Assembly (NCBI GenBank): GCA_018239715.1
Contig: JAFEGW010000014.1
Span: 32,040 to 96,039, forward strand
Direction: 5' to 3'
Length of the DNA: 64,000 nt
Source: Verrucomicrobiota bacterium
GTDB taxonomy: Bacteria > Chlamydiota > Chlamydiia > Chlamydiales > Rhabdochlamydiaceae
Below are positions 24,869 through 33,859 of the stretch, piece after piece (position 1 is the stretch's first letter; every line of letters begins with the position of its first letter). The translations under genes and the position numbers were made by a program. A model generated the notes under the pieces. It worked only from the letters and a program-made list of their open reading frames with translations, did no database searches and was not told the DNA's origin.

Positions 24869-25830
24869 ACATCTTAGTCGTGGGCGGTGCCGGGTATATC
24901 GGCAGCCATGTTTGCAAAACCTTGAAACAAGCGGGCTTTTCCCCTGTTGTCTATGACAATATGCATAACGGCCACTCGTGGGCTGTCAAGTGGGGACCTT
25001 TAGTGCAAGGAGACCTGCTCGATACGGCGGCTCTCGATCAAGCTTTTCAAACTTACCACCCTGCCGCCGTCATCCATTTGGCTTCTTATATCGATTGCCG
25101 GGAGTCGATGACCCATCCTGGCAAATACTACCAAAATAACGTGGTGGGCACCTTGCAGCTTCTCGAAACCATGGTCCGTCATCGGGTGGACAAAATCGTT
25201 TTTTCAAGTTCAGCCGCCGTTTATGGAAAACCCCTTCAAGTCCCGATAGCCGAAGATCACGATTGCGGGCCGATCAATGTCTATGGAAAGACCAAATGGC
25301 TGGCTGAACAGATGCTCGAAGACTTTTTTCATGCGCATCAACTCAGATCTGTTTCATTGAGATATTTTAATGCCGCCGGAGCAGACGAGAGCGGAGAAAT
25401 TGGCGAAGCGCATACGCCAGAGACGCATCTGATCCCTCTCGCGATTCTAGCAGCGCTAGGCAAAAATCCCTCTTTTAAAATCTTCGGGACTGACCACTTG
25501 ACTCCCGATGGGACACCCATCCGCGATTTCATCCATGTGTCCGACCTTGCTGAGGCCCATGTGAAAGCCCTTCGATGGCTCTTAGAAGGTGGAACAAAAA
25601 TTGCTCTTAACCTTGGCAGCGGCAAGGGATATTCTATTCAAGAAGTTCTCGCCGTCATCGAACAAAAAGTCGGCTCTGTGCCGCATCAAGTTGCTCCTCG
25701 CAACCTCTCAGACCCTCCTGTTTTAGTTGCTGATATCTCTGCGGCTCAAAAAGTCTTAAAGTGGATGCCTCAAAAGAGTGATCTTGCCACGATCATCTCT
25801 TCTGCCGTAGAATGGCATAAAAAAGAATGA
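24865..25830 (+). CDS. galE: UDP-glucose 4-epimerase
   Basis: A 321-residue short-chain dehydrogenase-fold epimerase interconverting UDP-glucose and UDP-galactose. The NAD-binding motif is GGAGYIGSHV at residue 7, the catalytic Ser/Tyr/Lys set is in SSSAAVYGKP and NVYGKTKW, and RYFNAAGAD plus DGTPIRDFIHV are diagnostic of GalE. It starts with TTG overlapping the preceding TGA and preceded by AGGGG. It is co-transcribed with the sugar transferase and probably supplies galactose-type precursors for the same glycan. The next gene overlaps by ATGA. Confidence 0.92.
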   Translation: MNILVVGGAGYIGSHVCKTLKQAGFSPVVYDNMHNGHSWAVKWGPLVQGDLLDTAALDQAFQTYHPAAVIHLASYIDCRESMTHPGKYYQNNVVGTLQLLETMVRHRVDKIVFSSSAAVYGKPLQVPIAEDHDCGPINVYGKTKWLAEQMLEDFFHAHQLRSVSLRYFNAAGADESGEIGEAHTPETHLIPLAILAALGKNPSFKIFGTDHLTPDGTPIRDFIHVSDLAEAHVKALRWLLEGGTKIALNLGSGKGYSIQEVLAVIEQKVGSVPHQVAPRNLSDPPVLVADISAAQKVLKWMPQKSDLATIISSAVEWHKKE

Positions 25831-26357
25831 GAAAAATTCCTCTTTACTTTCCTTTTCTACTCGCTCTCCTAGCCGCCCTTTTTTGCAATGTGCTGTTTCC
25901 TTCTCTGCACCTTAGTTTTTTTGTGCCTTTCCTCGCTCTGACCTATTACGCTGCACCCCTTTCAAAGGCGCTCTGGATCTCTTTGGGATGCGGGCTCATT
26001 CTCGATTTACTCTCTTCGGAATTTCGCTTCGGCCTTTATTCGCTTAGCTTTGTCCTTGCGACGATGCTGCTTTATTCTCAAAAGAAGCACTTTTTTGAAG
26101 ACAAGCCCGTGGCCTTTTCCCTTTTCAGCTCCGTCATTGCAGCGGTCTCGATCCTTTTACAATTTATTTTGACCCACCTGTTCGACCGAGGTATTTCTTT
26201 TTCGCTTCTGACCGCTTTTGTCGATGGGATTTTCATGTCGGCCGTCGACGGCCTCTATGCTTTTTTGTGGTTTACATGTCCGATCAGATTGTATATTTAT
26301 ATGAAAAAAGTCGGATGGAGAAACCTCTTCCGCAAAGTGGACAGTGAAGAAGAATAA
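25827..26357 (+). CDS. MreD-like small membrane protein
   Basis: A 176-residue protein with five or six hydrophobic helices. The segment GLILDLLSSEFRFGLYSLSF resembles the conserved G-L-x-x-D-L-x-S-x-x-x-x-G-L motif of MreD, the rod-shape membrane partner of MreC. Chlamydiae divide with an MreB-based septal apparatus, so an MreD would be functionally relevant. The usual mreBC neighbours are absent here; it sits between galE and an inositol-phosphatase-family gene. It could instead belong to another small membrane family. It overlaps galE by 4 nt and the next gene by 14 nt. Confidence 0.5.
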   Translation: MRKIPLYFPFLLALLAALFCNVLFPSLHLSFFVPFLALTYYAAPLSKALWISLGCGLILDLLSSEFRFGLYSLSFVLATMLLYSQKKHFFEDKPVAFSLFSSVIAAVSILLQFILTHLFDRGISFSLLTAFVDGIFMSAVDGLYAFLWFTCPIRLYIYMKKVGWRNLFRKVDSEEE

Positions 26358-27126
26358 TTCAGAGTTTCTCACCGTTGCTATCGAAGCGGCTCTGCAAGCC
26401 GGCGATCTATTAAAGAAAGGATTTGGAACTTCTTTTGAGATCACGAGCAAACCCGGCCGGCATAATTTAGTCACAGAGTACGATAAAGCTGCCGAAGCTC
26501 GCATCTCTTCCTGTCTGCTGAAAAGATTTCCCTCGCATGGGTTTCTGGGAGAAGAGCAAGGCCATACAAAGCAAGGTGATGTCGTCTGGATTGTCGATCC
26601 GTTAGATGGCACCGTCAACTTTGCCCATGGGATTCCGATGTTTTCGATTAGCATTGCGGCGGCAGCCGATCATGAGCTTCTCGCCAGCTGCGTCTATCAA
26701 CCGATGACGGGAGAGCTGTTTTGGGCTGAAAAAGGAAGAGGGGCTTTTCTCAATGGCACGTCATTGCATGTCACTAAAAATAAATCTCTGGAAGACGCAT
26801 TACTAGCGACGGGGTTTCCTTATAACGTCGATGAAGATCCGCTTCATTGCATTGAGACTTTTGCCCAGATGACACGTCAAGGGTTTCCGATCCGCCGTTT
26901 GGGCTCTGCGGCGATGGATATTGCCTACGTGGCCGCCGGACGGTTCGATGCCTACTGGGAAGTCTCTTTACAGCCCTGGGATTTTGCCGGGGGCAAGCTC
27001 CTCCTCGAAGAAGCAGGAGGCAAGCTGACCCATTATGATGGATCGCCTTGCGATCTCTTTAAATCCGGCACCATTTTAGCAACAAATGGCCTTCTCCATC
27101 CTCTTATGCAGGAGCAGCTTCAATGA
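26344..27126 (+). CDS. Inositol monophosphatase-family phosphatase
   Basis: A 260-residue Mg-dependent phosphatase of the IMPase/SuhB/CysQ superfamily. Diagnostic motifs are GEEQG, WIVDPLDGTVNFAHG (metal-binding aspartates) and the late WDFAGGKLLLEEAGG. Substrates across the family include inositol phosphate, 3'-phosphoadenosine phosphate and fructose-1,6-bisphosphate, so the exact reaction is open. The GTG start lies inside the 3' end of the MreD-like gene. folD overlaps its stop by ATGA. The gene is part of a tight galE-folD run. Confidence 0.88.
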   Translation: MKKNNSEFLTVAIEAALQAGDLLKKGFGTSFEITSKPGRHNLVTEYDKAAEARISSCLLKRFPSHGFLGEEQGHTKQGDVVWIVDPLDGTVNFAHGIPMFSISIAAAADHELLASCVYQPMTGELFWAEKGRGAFLNGTSLHVTKNKSLEDALLATGFPYNVDEDPLHCIETFAQMTRQGFPIRRLGSAAMDIAYVAAGRFDAYWEVSLQPWDFAGGKLLLEEAGGKLTHYDGSPCDLFKSGTILATNGLLHPLMQEQLQ

Positions 27127-27971
27127 TTCTTCTCGATGGAAAAAAAGTGGCTGACCAGATCCTCAAAGACCTTAAAAAAACCATCGGTACTTTTACACGC
27201 CCTCCCGGTCTTGCTTTTGTGATCATCGGTGATGATCCCTCTTCTCAGACCTATGTCCGGATGAAAAAGAAAAAATGCCTCGATGCCGGCATCGTTTCCG
27301 TTGATAAAAAATTTCCGGCAGACACCTCTGAAAAAGAGCTCCTTGCCTATATCGAAAAACTCAATCGTGATCCTTCGATCGATGGAATCTTGATTCAGCA
27401 GCCCCTTCCTCCTCACTTAAGAGCCTCGACCCTGATGGAAGCGGTCGATCCTGCCAAAGACGTCGACGGATTCCATCCGGTCAACATGGGACGCCTTCTT
27501 CTCGGAGAGACCAACGGTTTTGTCCCTTGCACACCTGCAGGCATCCACCGACTTTTGCAAGCCTATGACATTCCTGTTAGCGGCAAACATGTCGTGATCC
27601 TAGGCCGGAGCAATATTGTCGGAAAACCTCTGGCCGCCCTGCTAGTCCAGAAAAACCCTACTGCCAATGCGACCGTCACCCTCGCTCACACAGGAACGGT
27701 AAACTTAAAAGAGCTGACTTCCTCGGCCGATATCGTCGTCGCTGCCATGGGAAGCCCCCACTTTGTTAAAGCTGCTATGGTCAAAAAAGGGGCTGTCGTG
27801 ATCGATGTCGGCATTAATCGGAATGGGAGCAAGATGACCGGCGATGTCGATTTTGATCGCGTTGCTCCCCTTTGCTCTCATATCACTCCTGTGCCGGGAG
27901 GGATTGGGCCGATGACGATTGCCATGCTCCTTTCCAATACTGCACTCAGCGTGGAAAAAAAATCCCTCTAG
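27123..27971 (+). CDS. folD: Bifunctional methylenetetrahydrofolate dehydrogenase/cyclohydrolase
   Basis: A 282-residue enzyme that interconverts methylene-, methenyl- and formyl-tetrahydrofolate. The active-site lysine region reads SQTYVRMKKKKC, followed by DGILIQQPLPPHL and the NADP-binding GRSNIVGKPLAALL. The C-terminal GGIGPMTIAMLLSNT is also diagnostic. The ATG overlaps the preceding stop. It closes the operon; the 70-nt gap before the DNA-repair cassette contains no clear terminator. Confidence 0.95.
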   Translation: MILLDGKKVADQILKDLKKTIGTFTRPPGLAFVIIGDDPSSQTYVRMKKKKCLDAGIVSVDKKFPADTSEKELLAYIEKLNRDPSIDGILIQQPLPPHLRASTLMEAVDPAKDVDGFHPVNMGRLLLGETNGFVPCTPAGIHRLLQAYDIPVSGKHVVILGRSNIVGKPLAALLVQKNPTANATVTLAHTGTVNLKELTSSADIVVAAMGSPHFVKAAMVKKGAVVIDVGINRNGSKMTGDVDFDRVAPLCSHITPVPGGIGPMTIAMLLSNTALSVEKKSL

Positions 27972-28042
27972 CACTCTTGTTCATAAAGATTGATTGAAAA
28001 AATCATTAAGAACATAATTACATTCTCAATCCGAGGTTGAGC

Positions 28043-29050
28043 ATGGAAAAAATTCCTTTGGAAGTAAGAACTGAGGGACTTTATTGCACAGCCGGTAATT
28101 TTTATATCGATGCTTATCAGCCGGTTGAAACATGCGTTGTGACACACGCCCATGGAGATCACGCCTACCGCGGACATCAGCGTTATATTGTCACGGAAGA
28201 CACTGCTGATCTACTCGAATATCGGCTAGGCAAGGACCTACCTTTTCTGAGGCTTCCTTACAACCAACCTCTTAAATTAGATCAGTGTTGGATCTCCTTA
28301 CATCCTGCAGGCCACATTCTAGGCTCAGCTCAGGTGAGAATTGAGACTAAGGAGGGGGTATTTGTAGTCTCAGGGGACTATAAAAGAGCTCATGATTCAA
28401 CATGCTTACCGTTTGAAGTCATACCTTGCGACCTTTTTATTACTGAAAACACTTTTGGCTTACCTTTATTTAAGTGGGAAGATAGTGAAGTGACTGCAGA
28501 AAAGATTGCCGCCTGGTGGAATAGCAATAAGATATTCGATCGACCTTCTGTTCTTTTCTGCTATGCTCTAGGCAAAGCCCAACGCATTTTATCCCTCCTT
28601 AAAAGCCATACCAACCAGCCGATTTATCTGCACGGAGCTATTCAACCTCTAACTGAAATCTATTTCAGAAAAGGGGTTCCCATGGCTCCTTTTCTTCCTG
28701 TCTCATCTAAACCTAAGGAAGAGTCTTTTTCTAAAGATTTAATTCTGGCACCTCCTTCTGCTGCTGGCACGCCCTGGCTGAAACGTTTTCCCCATTTTCG
28801 GACTGCAGCAGCTTCTGGATGGATGCAAGTCCGCGGCACAAGGAAACGAAAAGGCATGGATGCAGGTTTTGTTCTTTCAGATCATGCTGATTGGGGCAGT
28901 CTTCTTGAAACCATCGAAGCGACAGGCGCTAAAACAGTTTTAATGACTCATGGATATTCGACTCCTCTCTCTCGATACCTAAGAGAAAAACAGGGCATAG
29001 AGGCTTATGAGCTCAGAGGTCTAGAAATCAGAGAAAGCGAAGAGGAATAA
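28043..29050 (+). CDS. Ligase-associated DNA exonuclease (metallo-beta-lactamase fold)
   Basis: A 335-residue member of the metallo-beta-lactamase/beta-CASP-like nuclease group found next to ATP-dependent DNA ligases. The metal-binding motif is THAHGDHAYRGH, followed by HPAGHILGSAQV, VVSGDYKRAHD and the late LSDHADW and TMTHGY-type His positions (MTHGYS). Relatives in this cassette act as manganese-dependent DNA nucleases. The ATG at 28043 with a GAGG site is preferred to a TTG two codons upstream. The ligase ATG begins at the last base of its stop, so the four genes of the cassette form one transcript. Confidence 0.88.
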   Translation: MEKIPLEVRTEGLYCTAGNFYIDAYQPVETCVVTHAHGDHAYRGHQRYIVTEDTADLLEYRLGKDLPFLRLPYNQPLKLDQCWISLHPAGHILGSAQVRIETKEGVFVVSGDYKRAHDSTCLPFEVIPCDLFITENTFGLPLFKWEDSEVTAEKIAAWWNSNKIFDRPSVLFCYALGKAQRILSLLKSHTNQPIYLHGAIQPLTEIYFRKGVPMAPFLPVSSKPKEESFSKDLILAPPSAAGTPWLKRFPHFRTAAASGWMQVRGTRKRKGMDAGFVLSDHADWGSLLETIEATGAKTVLMTHGYSTPLSRYLREKQGIEAYELRGLEIRESEEE

Positions 29051-30630
29051 TGGAAAACTTCACAAAACTCTATGAACAATTGGATCAAACACAATCTACG
29101 AATGAAAAAGTTGAAGCTCTTCAAGCTTACTTTGAAACTGTTTCTGCTGTGGATGGAGCGTGGGCACTTTTTCTTTTAAGCGGCCATAAGCTCAAAAGAG
29201 TTGTAAGTTCAAAAGTCTTATTTGAGCTTTGTGCCGAAGTCACACATCTGCCCCCTTGGCTCATAGAAGAATGCTATGAAATGGCAGGTGATACCGCGGA
29301 AACAGTCGCTCTTTTAGTAGGAGATCTGAAGGAAAAGACAGAGGAATTAAGTTTGGCAGAGTGGGTCGAGGAGCGCATTCTTTCTTTGAGACAACTTTCG
29401 CTAGAACAACAAAAAAACAAGATACGCCAGTATTGGACATTCTTGAATCAAAAAGAGATCTTTATCCTGAATAAAATCCTGACAGGGGGTTTTCGGGTAG
29501 GTGTTTCTCATCTGCTGACTATACGGGGGCTTTCACTTGCGCTTAAAGTTCCCCCAGAAGTTTTAAGTCAACGGTTAATGGGAAATTGGGAACCTACAGC
29601 AGAGTTCTATTTAAGTTTAAAGGATTCGGGTCTTTTTTCATCCGAGCATTTAAATCCCTATCCTTTCTTTTTAGCATCTCCCCTGGAAGAGGCTTTGAAT
29701 GAGCTCGGCAAACCTGAAGAGTGGCTGGCGGAATGGAAGTGGGATGGAATTCGGGCTCAATGCCTCCATCGGCATGGAAAAACAGCAGTATGGTCTCGAG
29801 GAAACGAGCTCATTTCCGAACAATTTCCCGAGCTCACAGAAGAATTGAAGCGGCTACCTGAAGGCCTAGTTTTAGATGGTGAAATTATCGCCTATCAAGA
29901 GGGCAGCCCTTTGCCTTTTCATGCCCTGCAAAGACGACTGGGAAGAAAGCAGCCCTCCCAGCGTCTGATCGAAGAATTTCCTGTCATTTTGATGATTTAC
30001 GATCTTCTGGAATTTCAAGGAGAAGATCTACGTAGCCATCCTCTGATCCGACGAAGAGAGATTTATGAGCAACTGATCCTACCCTCGCCTCTATTTCAAA
30101 TTTCACCTTCGCTTGTATTTTCCAGTTGGCAGCAGCTTCTCCGTCTGAAAGAGCAAGCTAAAAGCAAAGCTGCCGAAGGCTTAATGCTCAAACGATGGAG
30201 CTCTCTTTATGGGATCGGGCGTCAACGCGGAAGTTGGTGGAAATTAAAAGTGGACCCGATGACGATTGATGCTGTTCTTCTTTATGCGCAAGCAGGCAAA
30301 GGCCGCCGGGCTAACATGTACACCGATTATACTTTTGGAATTTGGCAAGGAAATGAGCTGATTCCCATCGCGAAAGCCTATTCAGGACTCGACCAAAAAG
30401 AGATGGCCGAGCTAGATCGATGGATCCGAAATCATACGATCAAGAAATTCGGACCTGTAAGGCAAGTTAAACCGGAGCTAGTTTTTGAAATTGCTTTTGA
30501 AGGAATCCAGCAGTCTACTCGGCATAAATCGGGTCTCGCTTTGCGATTTCCTCGTATTGCTCGTTGGCGTCACGATAAACCCGTTCATGAGTGCGATACC
30601 GTCGAGTCTACAAAAAAGTTATTGTTATGA
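29050..30630 (+). CDS. ATP-dependent DNA ligase (repair-cassette type)
   Basis: A 526-residue ligase with an N-terminal DNA-binding domain (about 1-200), a nucleotidyltransferase domain and a C-terminal OB domain. The adenylated lysine is K230 in EWKWDGIRAQ. Other ligase motifs are WSRGNELIS (motif Ia/III region), LDGEIIAY, SKAAEGLMLKRW and WWKLKVDP (motif V). Bacteria use the NAD ligase LigA for replication; ATP ligases of this class accompany repair enzymes. It overlaps its neighbours by 1 and 4 nt. An ATP ligase in an obligate intracellular lineage probably reflects horizontal acquisition. Confidence 0.92.
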   Translation: MENFTKLYEQLDQTQSTNEKVEALQAYFETVSAVDGAWALFLLSGHKLKRVVSSKVLFELCAEVTHLPPWLIEECYEMAGDTAETVALLVGDLKEKTEELSLAEWVEERILSLRQLSLEQQKNKIRQYWTFLNQKEIFILNKILTGGFRVGVSHLLTIRGLSLALKVPPEVLSQRLMGNWEPTAEFYLSLKDSGLFSSEHLNPYPFFLASPLEEALNELGKPEEWLAEWKWDGIRAQCLHRHGKTAVWSRGNELISEQFPELTEELKRLPEGLVLDGEIIAYQEGSPLPFHALQRRLGRKQPSQRLIEEFPVILMIYDLLEFQGEDLRSHPLIRRREIYEQLILPSPLFQISPSLVFSSWQQLLRLKEQAKSKAAEGLMLKRWSSLYGIGRQRGSWWKLKVDPMTIDAVLLYAQAGKGRRANMYTDYTFGIWQGNELIPIAKAYSGLDQKEMAELDRWIRNHTIKKFGPVRQVKPELVFEIAFEGIQQSTRHKSGLALRFPRIARWRHDKPVHECDTVESTKKLLL

Positions 30631-33026
30631 AAGAGATCGAAAAGTGGTTCTCCCAGCTAGGATGGACACCCCTCCCCTTTCAGCAGGAGGCCTGGGAGGC
30701 CTATAACCAGAGCAAAAGCGGATTAATTTCTGTCCCGACCGGAGCAGGAAAAACTTATGCAGCATATTTAGCTGCCTTGATGGAAGTCTACCATCGGCAA
30801 AAGCGCAATAAAATTCAGATTCTTTATGTGACCCCCCTGCGAGCACTAGCTCGAGATCTGGGCCATGCTTTACGAAAACCCATCGAAGATTTGAAGCTTT
30901 CTCTTTCCGTTGAAATTCGCACAGGAGACACCTCAGCTTCGAGGAAGAAAAAGCAGTTAGAAAACCCTGCTGAAGTTTTACTCACAACGCCCGAAAGTCT
31001 TTCCATTTTACTCTGTGATCCCCTTGCTCCCTCACGATTGAATGATCTTGTGGCAGTCATCATCGACGAATGGCATGAGCTTTTAGGCACCAAACGAGGG
31101 GTTTTACTTGAACTCTCCCTTGCTCGCTTAAAAAGATGGAACCCCGCTGTAAAAATTTGGGGACTCACAGCAACCCTCGGGAACCTAAAGCAAGCTGCTC
31201 AAGCTTGTGTAGGAGTCGATAGAGATCCTCTTATCATATCCCCTCCTCTATCCAGAGAGATCATTTTAGATACCCTTTTGCCAGCTCGTTTCGAGCAACT
31301 GCCTTGGGCAGGACAATTAGGACTGCGCATGGTTCCCTATGTTCTAACTGCTCTGCACCCTTCTCATTCCTGTTTGATCTTTACAAACACGAGAGCTCAA
31401 GCAGAGCGTTGGTATCAAGCCCTTCTGGAGGCTCGACCACAGTGGACAAAGTGGATCGCACTGCATCACGGATCGTTAGATCTTGAAGAACGTGAAAGAA
31501 TTGAACTCAATGTAAAAGAAGGGCGACTTCGCTTCATTGTCTGTACTTCTTCCTTAGATCTCGGTGTCGATTTCAGCCCTGTTGATCAAATCATCCAAAT
31601 AGGCTCTCCTAAGAGTATAGCCAGGCTTATGCAACGCGCAGGAAGAGCTTCCCACCAGCCTTTAGCTCCTTGCAGAATCCAACTTGTTCCTACCCACGCT
31701 TTAGAGCTGGTAGAGATTCAAGCATTTCGCCAAGCATTAAAAGCTTCTGTTATCGAAAAACGAGTCCCTCTTCAAAACTGCTTTGACGTCCTCATCCAAC
31801 ATTTGATGACCTCTGCGGTGGGAGGGGGTTTTTTCTTTGATGTTATTTTCAAAGAGATTAAAACGACGTACGCTTATCAGGACTTTAGTCCAGAAAAATT
31901 CCAGACCTGTGTCCAGGTGCTGAAGGAGGGCGGAAAATCATTACAGGCGTATCCTGAATATCGAAAACTGATGGTTTCTGAGAAGGGGTATATTGTAGAG
32001 GATAAAAAGCTGATCCTTCGACATAAGATGAATATCGGAACCATCGCTTCAGCCCCCCAGGTCACCGTTAAGTTTGCCAAAGGTCCGAAATTAGGCGCTA
32101 TAGATGAAAAATTCGTTTCCGAGCTGCAACCCCAACAGTTGTTCCTTTTCGGAGGAAAAATCTTACAGCTGGTTCAGTACCGCGATTTAACGGCTTATGT
32201 TCGCCTAGCTAAAGGCAAACCTACGATATCCACTGTTTGGCAAGGCAGTCGCCTTCCGTATTCATTTGCTCTGAGTCAGCAAATCAGAAAATGCTTTTCT
32301 CAAAACCTCGAAGAGTCCCCTGAAAAGCCTTTCCTCAACTCTATTTTTCATCTCCAAAATCAATTATCTCATCTTCCTGCAGAAGATGAAGTCCTCATCG
32401 AGATTTTTAAATCGCAAGAGGGATGGCACTTGTTCCTTTATCCTTTTGAAGGGAGAAATATTCATGAAGGTCTTGCTTCTCTCATTGCTTCCCGTCTTTC
32501 TCAACAGCAAAAAGGAACGTTTACTTTAAGCGCGAATGACTATGGATTCGAAATTCTGAGCCGATTGCCCTTCAACGAAGAACTTATTCGAGATGAACTG
32601 TTCGAGGCGCAGGGTTGGCAAGAAGAAATGATGAACATTTCTAACCTTCACGAGTTGTCCAAAGGATACTTTAGAGATATTGCACGCATTTCAGGTCTGG
32701 TTTTTCAAGATTTTCCAGGGTTTCGAAAGAATCACCGTCAGCTCCAAATGACAACGGGGCTTTTGTATGAGATTTTTCGGCAGTATGACCCTACTCACCC
32801 TCTATTCATCCAAGCTCAAGAGGAGATGATGAAAGAGAAATTTGAAGCCGATCGTATGTCTCTCCTTCTCCACCGACTTACGCATGCTAAAAAGATCATT
32901 AAACATCTGAAAAAACTATCCCCTTTTGCACTCCCTCTTTATATTGAAAGAATTAGCAGCCGCTTCACCAATGAAACCTTAAGTGAAAGGATTGAAAGGA
33001 TTCAGAAAAGTTGGACTCGAACTTAA
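30627..33026 (+). CDS. Ligase-associated DEXH-box DNA helicase (Lhr-Core type)
   Basis: A 799-residue superfamily-2 helicase. The RecA1 domain has Q-motif-like FQQEAWEAY, Walker A SVPTGAGKTY, TPLRALARD, TTPESLSILL and Walker B/DEXH IIDEWHELLG. RecA2 shows LIFTNTRAQAE, SLDLGVDFSPVDQ and QRAGRASHQ. A winged-helix/Lhr-specific region follows. The length fits the Lhr-Core group, shorter than full Lhr. These are ATP-dependent 3'-5' translocases that unwind RNA:DNA or DNA duplexes in repair. The ATG overlaps the ligase stop; an upstream in-frame start lies inside the ligase and is unlikely. Confidence 0.92.
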   Translation: MKEIEKWFSQLGWTPLPFQQEAWEAYNQSKSGLISVPTGAGKTYAAYLAALMEVYHRQKRNKIQILYVTPLRALARDLGHALRKPIEDLKLSLSVEIRTGDTSASRKKKQLENPAEVLLTTPESLSILLCDPLAPSRLNDLVAVIIDEWHELLGTKRGVLLELSLARLKRWNPAVKIWGLTATLGNLKQAAQACVGVDRDPLIISPPLSREIILDTLLPARFEQLPWAGQLGLRMVPYVLTALHPSHSCLIFTNTRAQAERWYQALLEARPQWTKWIALHHGSLDLEERERIELNVKEGRLRFIVCTSSLDLGVDFSPVDQIIQIGSPKSIARLMQRAGRASHQPLAPCRIQLVPTHALELVEIQAFRQALKASVIEKRVPLQNCFDVLIQHLMTSAVGGGFFFDVIFKEIKTTYAYQDFSPEKFQTCVQVLKEGGKSLQAYPEYRKLMVSEKGYIVEDKKLILRHKMNIGTIASAPQVTVKFAKGPKLGAIDEKFVSELQPQQLFLFGGKILQLVQYRDLTAYVRLAKGKPTISTVWQGSRLPYSFALSQQIRKCFSQNLEESPEKPFLNSIFHLQNQLSHLPAEDEVLIEIFKSQEGWHLFLYPFEGRNIHEGLASLIASRLSQQQKGTFTLSANDYGFEILSRLPFNEELIRDELFEAQGWQEEMMNISNLHELSKGYFRDIARISGLVFQDFPGFRKNHRQLQMTTGLLYEIFRQYDPTHPLFIQAQEEMMKEKFEADRMSLLLHRLTHAKKIIKHLKKLSPFALPLYIERISSRFTNETLSERIERIQKSWTRT

Positions 33027-33676
33027 TTGAGCTTAAAATCTTCGATCAAACAATTTTGCTTTTACCCCAATATGCCGCTTTTTGGGTCGAGAAAAAAGCT
33101 TTATTTGTCGCCGATCTGCATCTAGGTAAAGCAACCGCCTTTCAAAAAATGGGAATCCCGCTCCCGGAAGGAGCCCTGCAGGCAGATCTCCACCGATTGA
33201 CACACCTTATCGACCGATGGAAAGCAAAAGAATGCATGATTTTAGGAGATTTAATTCACTCTAAAATAGGACTGACGGATCGCATCATCCAAGAGTTTGC
33301 TTTATGGCTGCAGCAATCTCCTACTCAGGTTAGCTTAATCTTGGGAAATCATGATCGCTCATTAAAAAGAGCTTTTCCTTCCTCCTGGAATCTCCAAATC
33401 TATCCTGACTCGCTGACGATCGAACCTTTCTATTTTTCTCATTTTCCAACCCACCACGATGTCTTTTTTGTGTGGGCAGGACATCTACATCCCCAGATCC
33501 TTCTAAAAGAGGGTCCGGATAAGTTTATAATGAGATGCTTTCAAATCGAACCTAAGCTCGGTATTCTCCCCGCTTTCAGCAGTATTGTCGGCGGGGCTTA
33601 CGTTCAGCCCTTTTCTACTAGCAGAATTTTTCCTACGACGGGCGATCAAATTTTTGAGCTTCCTTCCTTCTCTTAA
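33011..33676 (+). CDS. pdeM: Ligase-associated metallophosphoesterase PdeM
   Basis: A 221-residue calcineurin-like phosphoesterase. Metal-binding motifs are FVADLHLGKATAFQ, LGDLIHSK, LGNHDRS and WAGHLHP. It is the usual fourth member of the ligase-helicase-exonuclease cassette; characterised relatives have manganese-dependent phosphodiesterase activity. The start is probably TTG at 33011 inside the end of the helicase gene, preceded by an AAAGGATT stretch; no ATG is suitably placed. After its stop the sequence becomes very AT-rich for about 180 bp, marking the cassette boundary. Confidence 0.87.
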   Translation: MDSNLIELKIFDQTILLLPQYAAFWVEKKALFVADLHLGKATAFQKMGIPLPEGALQADLHRLTHLIDRWKAKECMILGDLIHSKIGLTDRIIQEFALWLQQSPTQVSLILGNHDRSLKRAFPSSWNLQIYPDSLTIEPFYFSHFPTHHDVFFVWAGHLHPQILLKEGPDKFIMRCFQIEPKLGILPAFSSIVGGAYVQPFSTSRIFPTTGDQIFELPSFS

Positions 33677-33819
33677 ATCCTAAGCATTAATGACTTGTTC
33701 TTGTCTTTGAAGTTTATTTTTTCAGAGTAAAATTATTTTCTATAAATTTATATAAACTAACTATTTTTTACTATTAATATAAATAAAAGTTAATTATTTT
33801 TTAATTTTGTAATTAATGA

Positions 33820-33859
33820 TATAATTAAACACCAATTAAATTATTGAGGATTAAAAAAT
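33820..33859 (+). promoter_or_regulatory. AT-rich leader, putative effector promoter
   Basis: TATAAT at 33820-33825 is 34 nt before the ATG, followed by an A/T-rich stretch and a GAGGATT ribosome site. It matches the leader at 35640-35677, and also resembles 23343-23380, in spacing and sequence. Upstream 33690-33820 is almost pure A/T with no gene. Confidence 0.45.
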
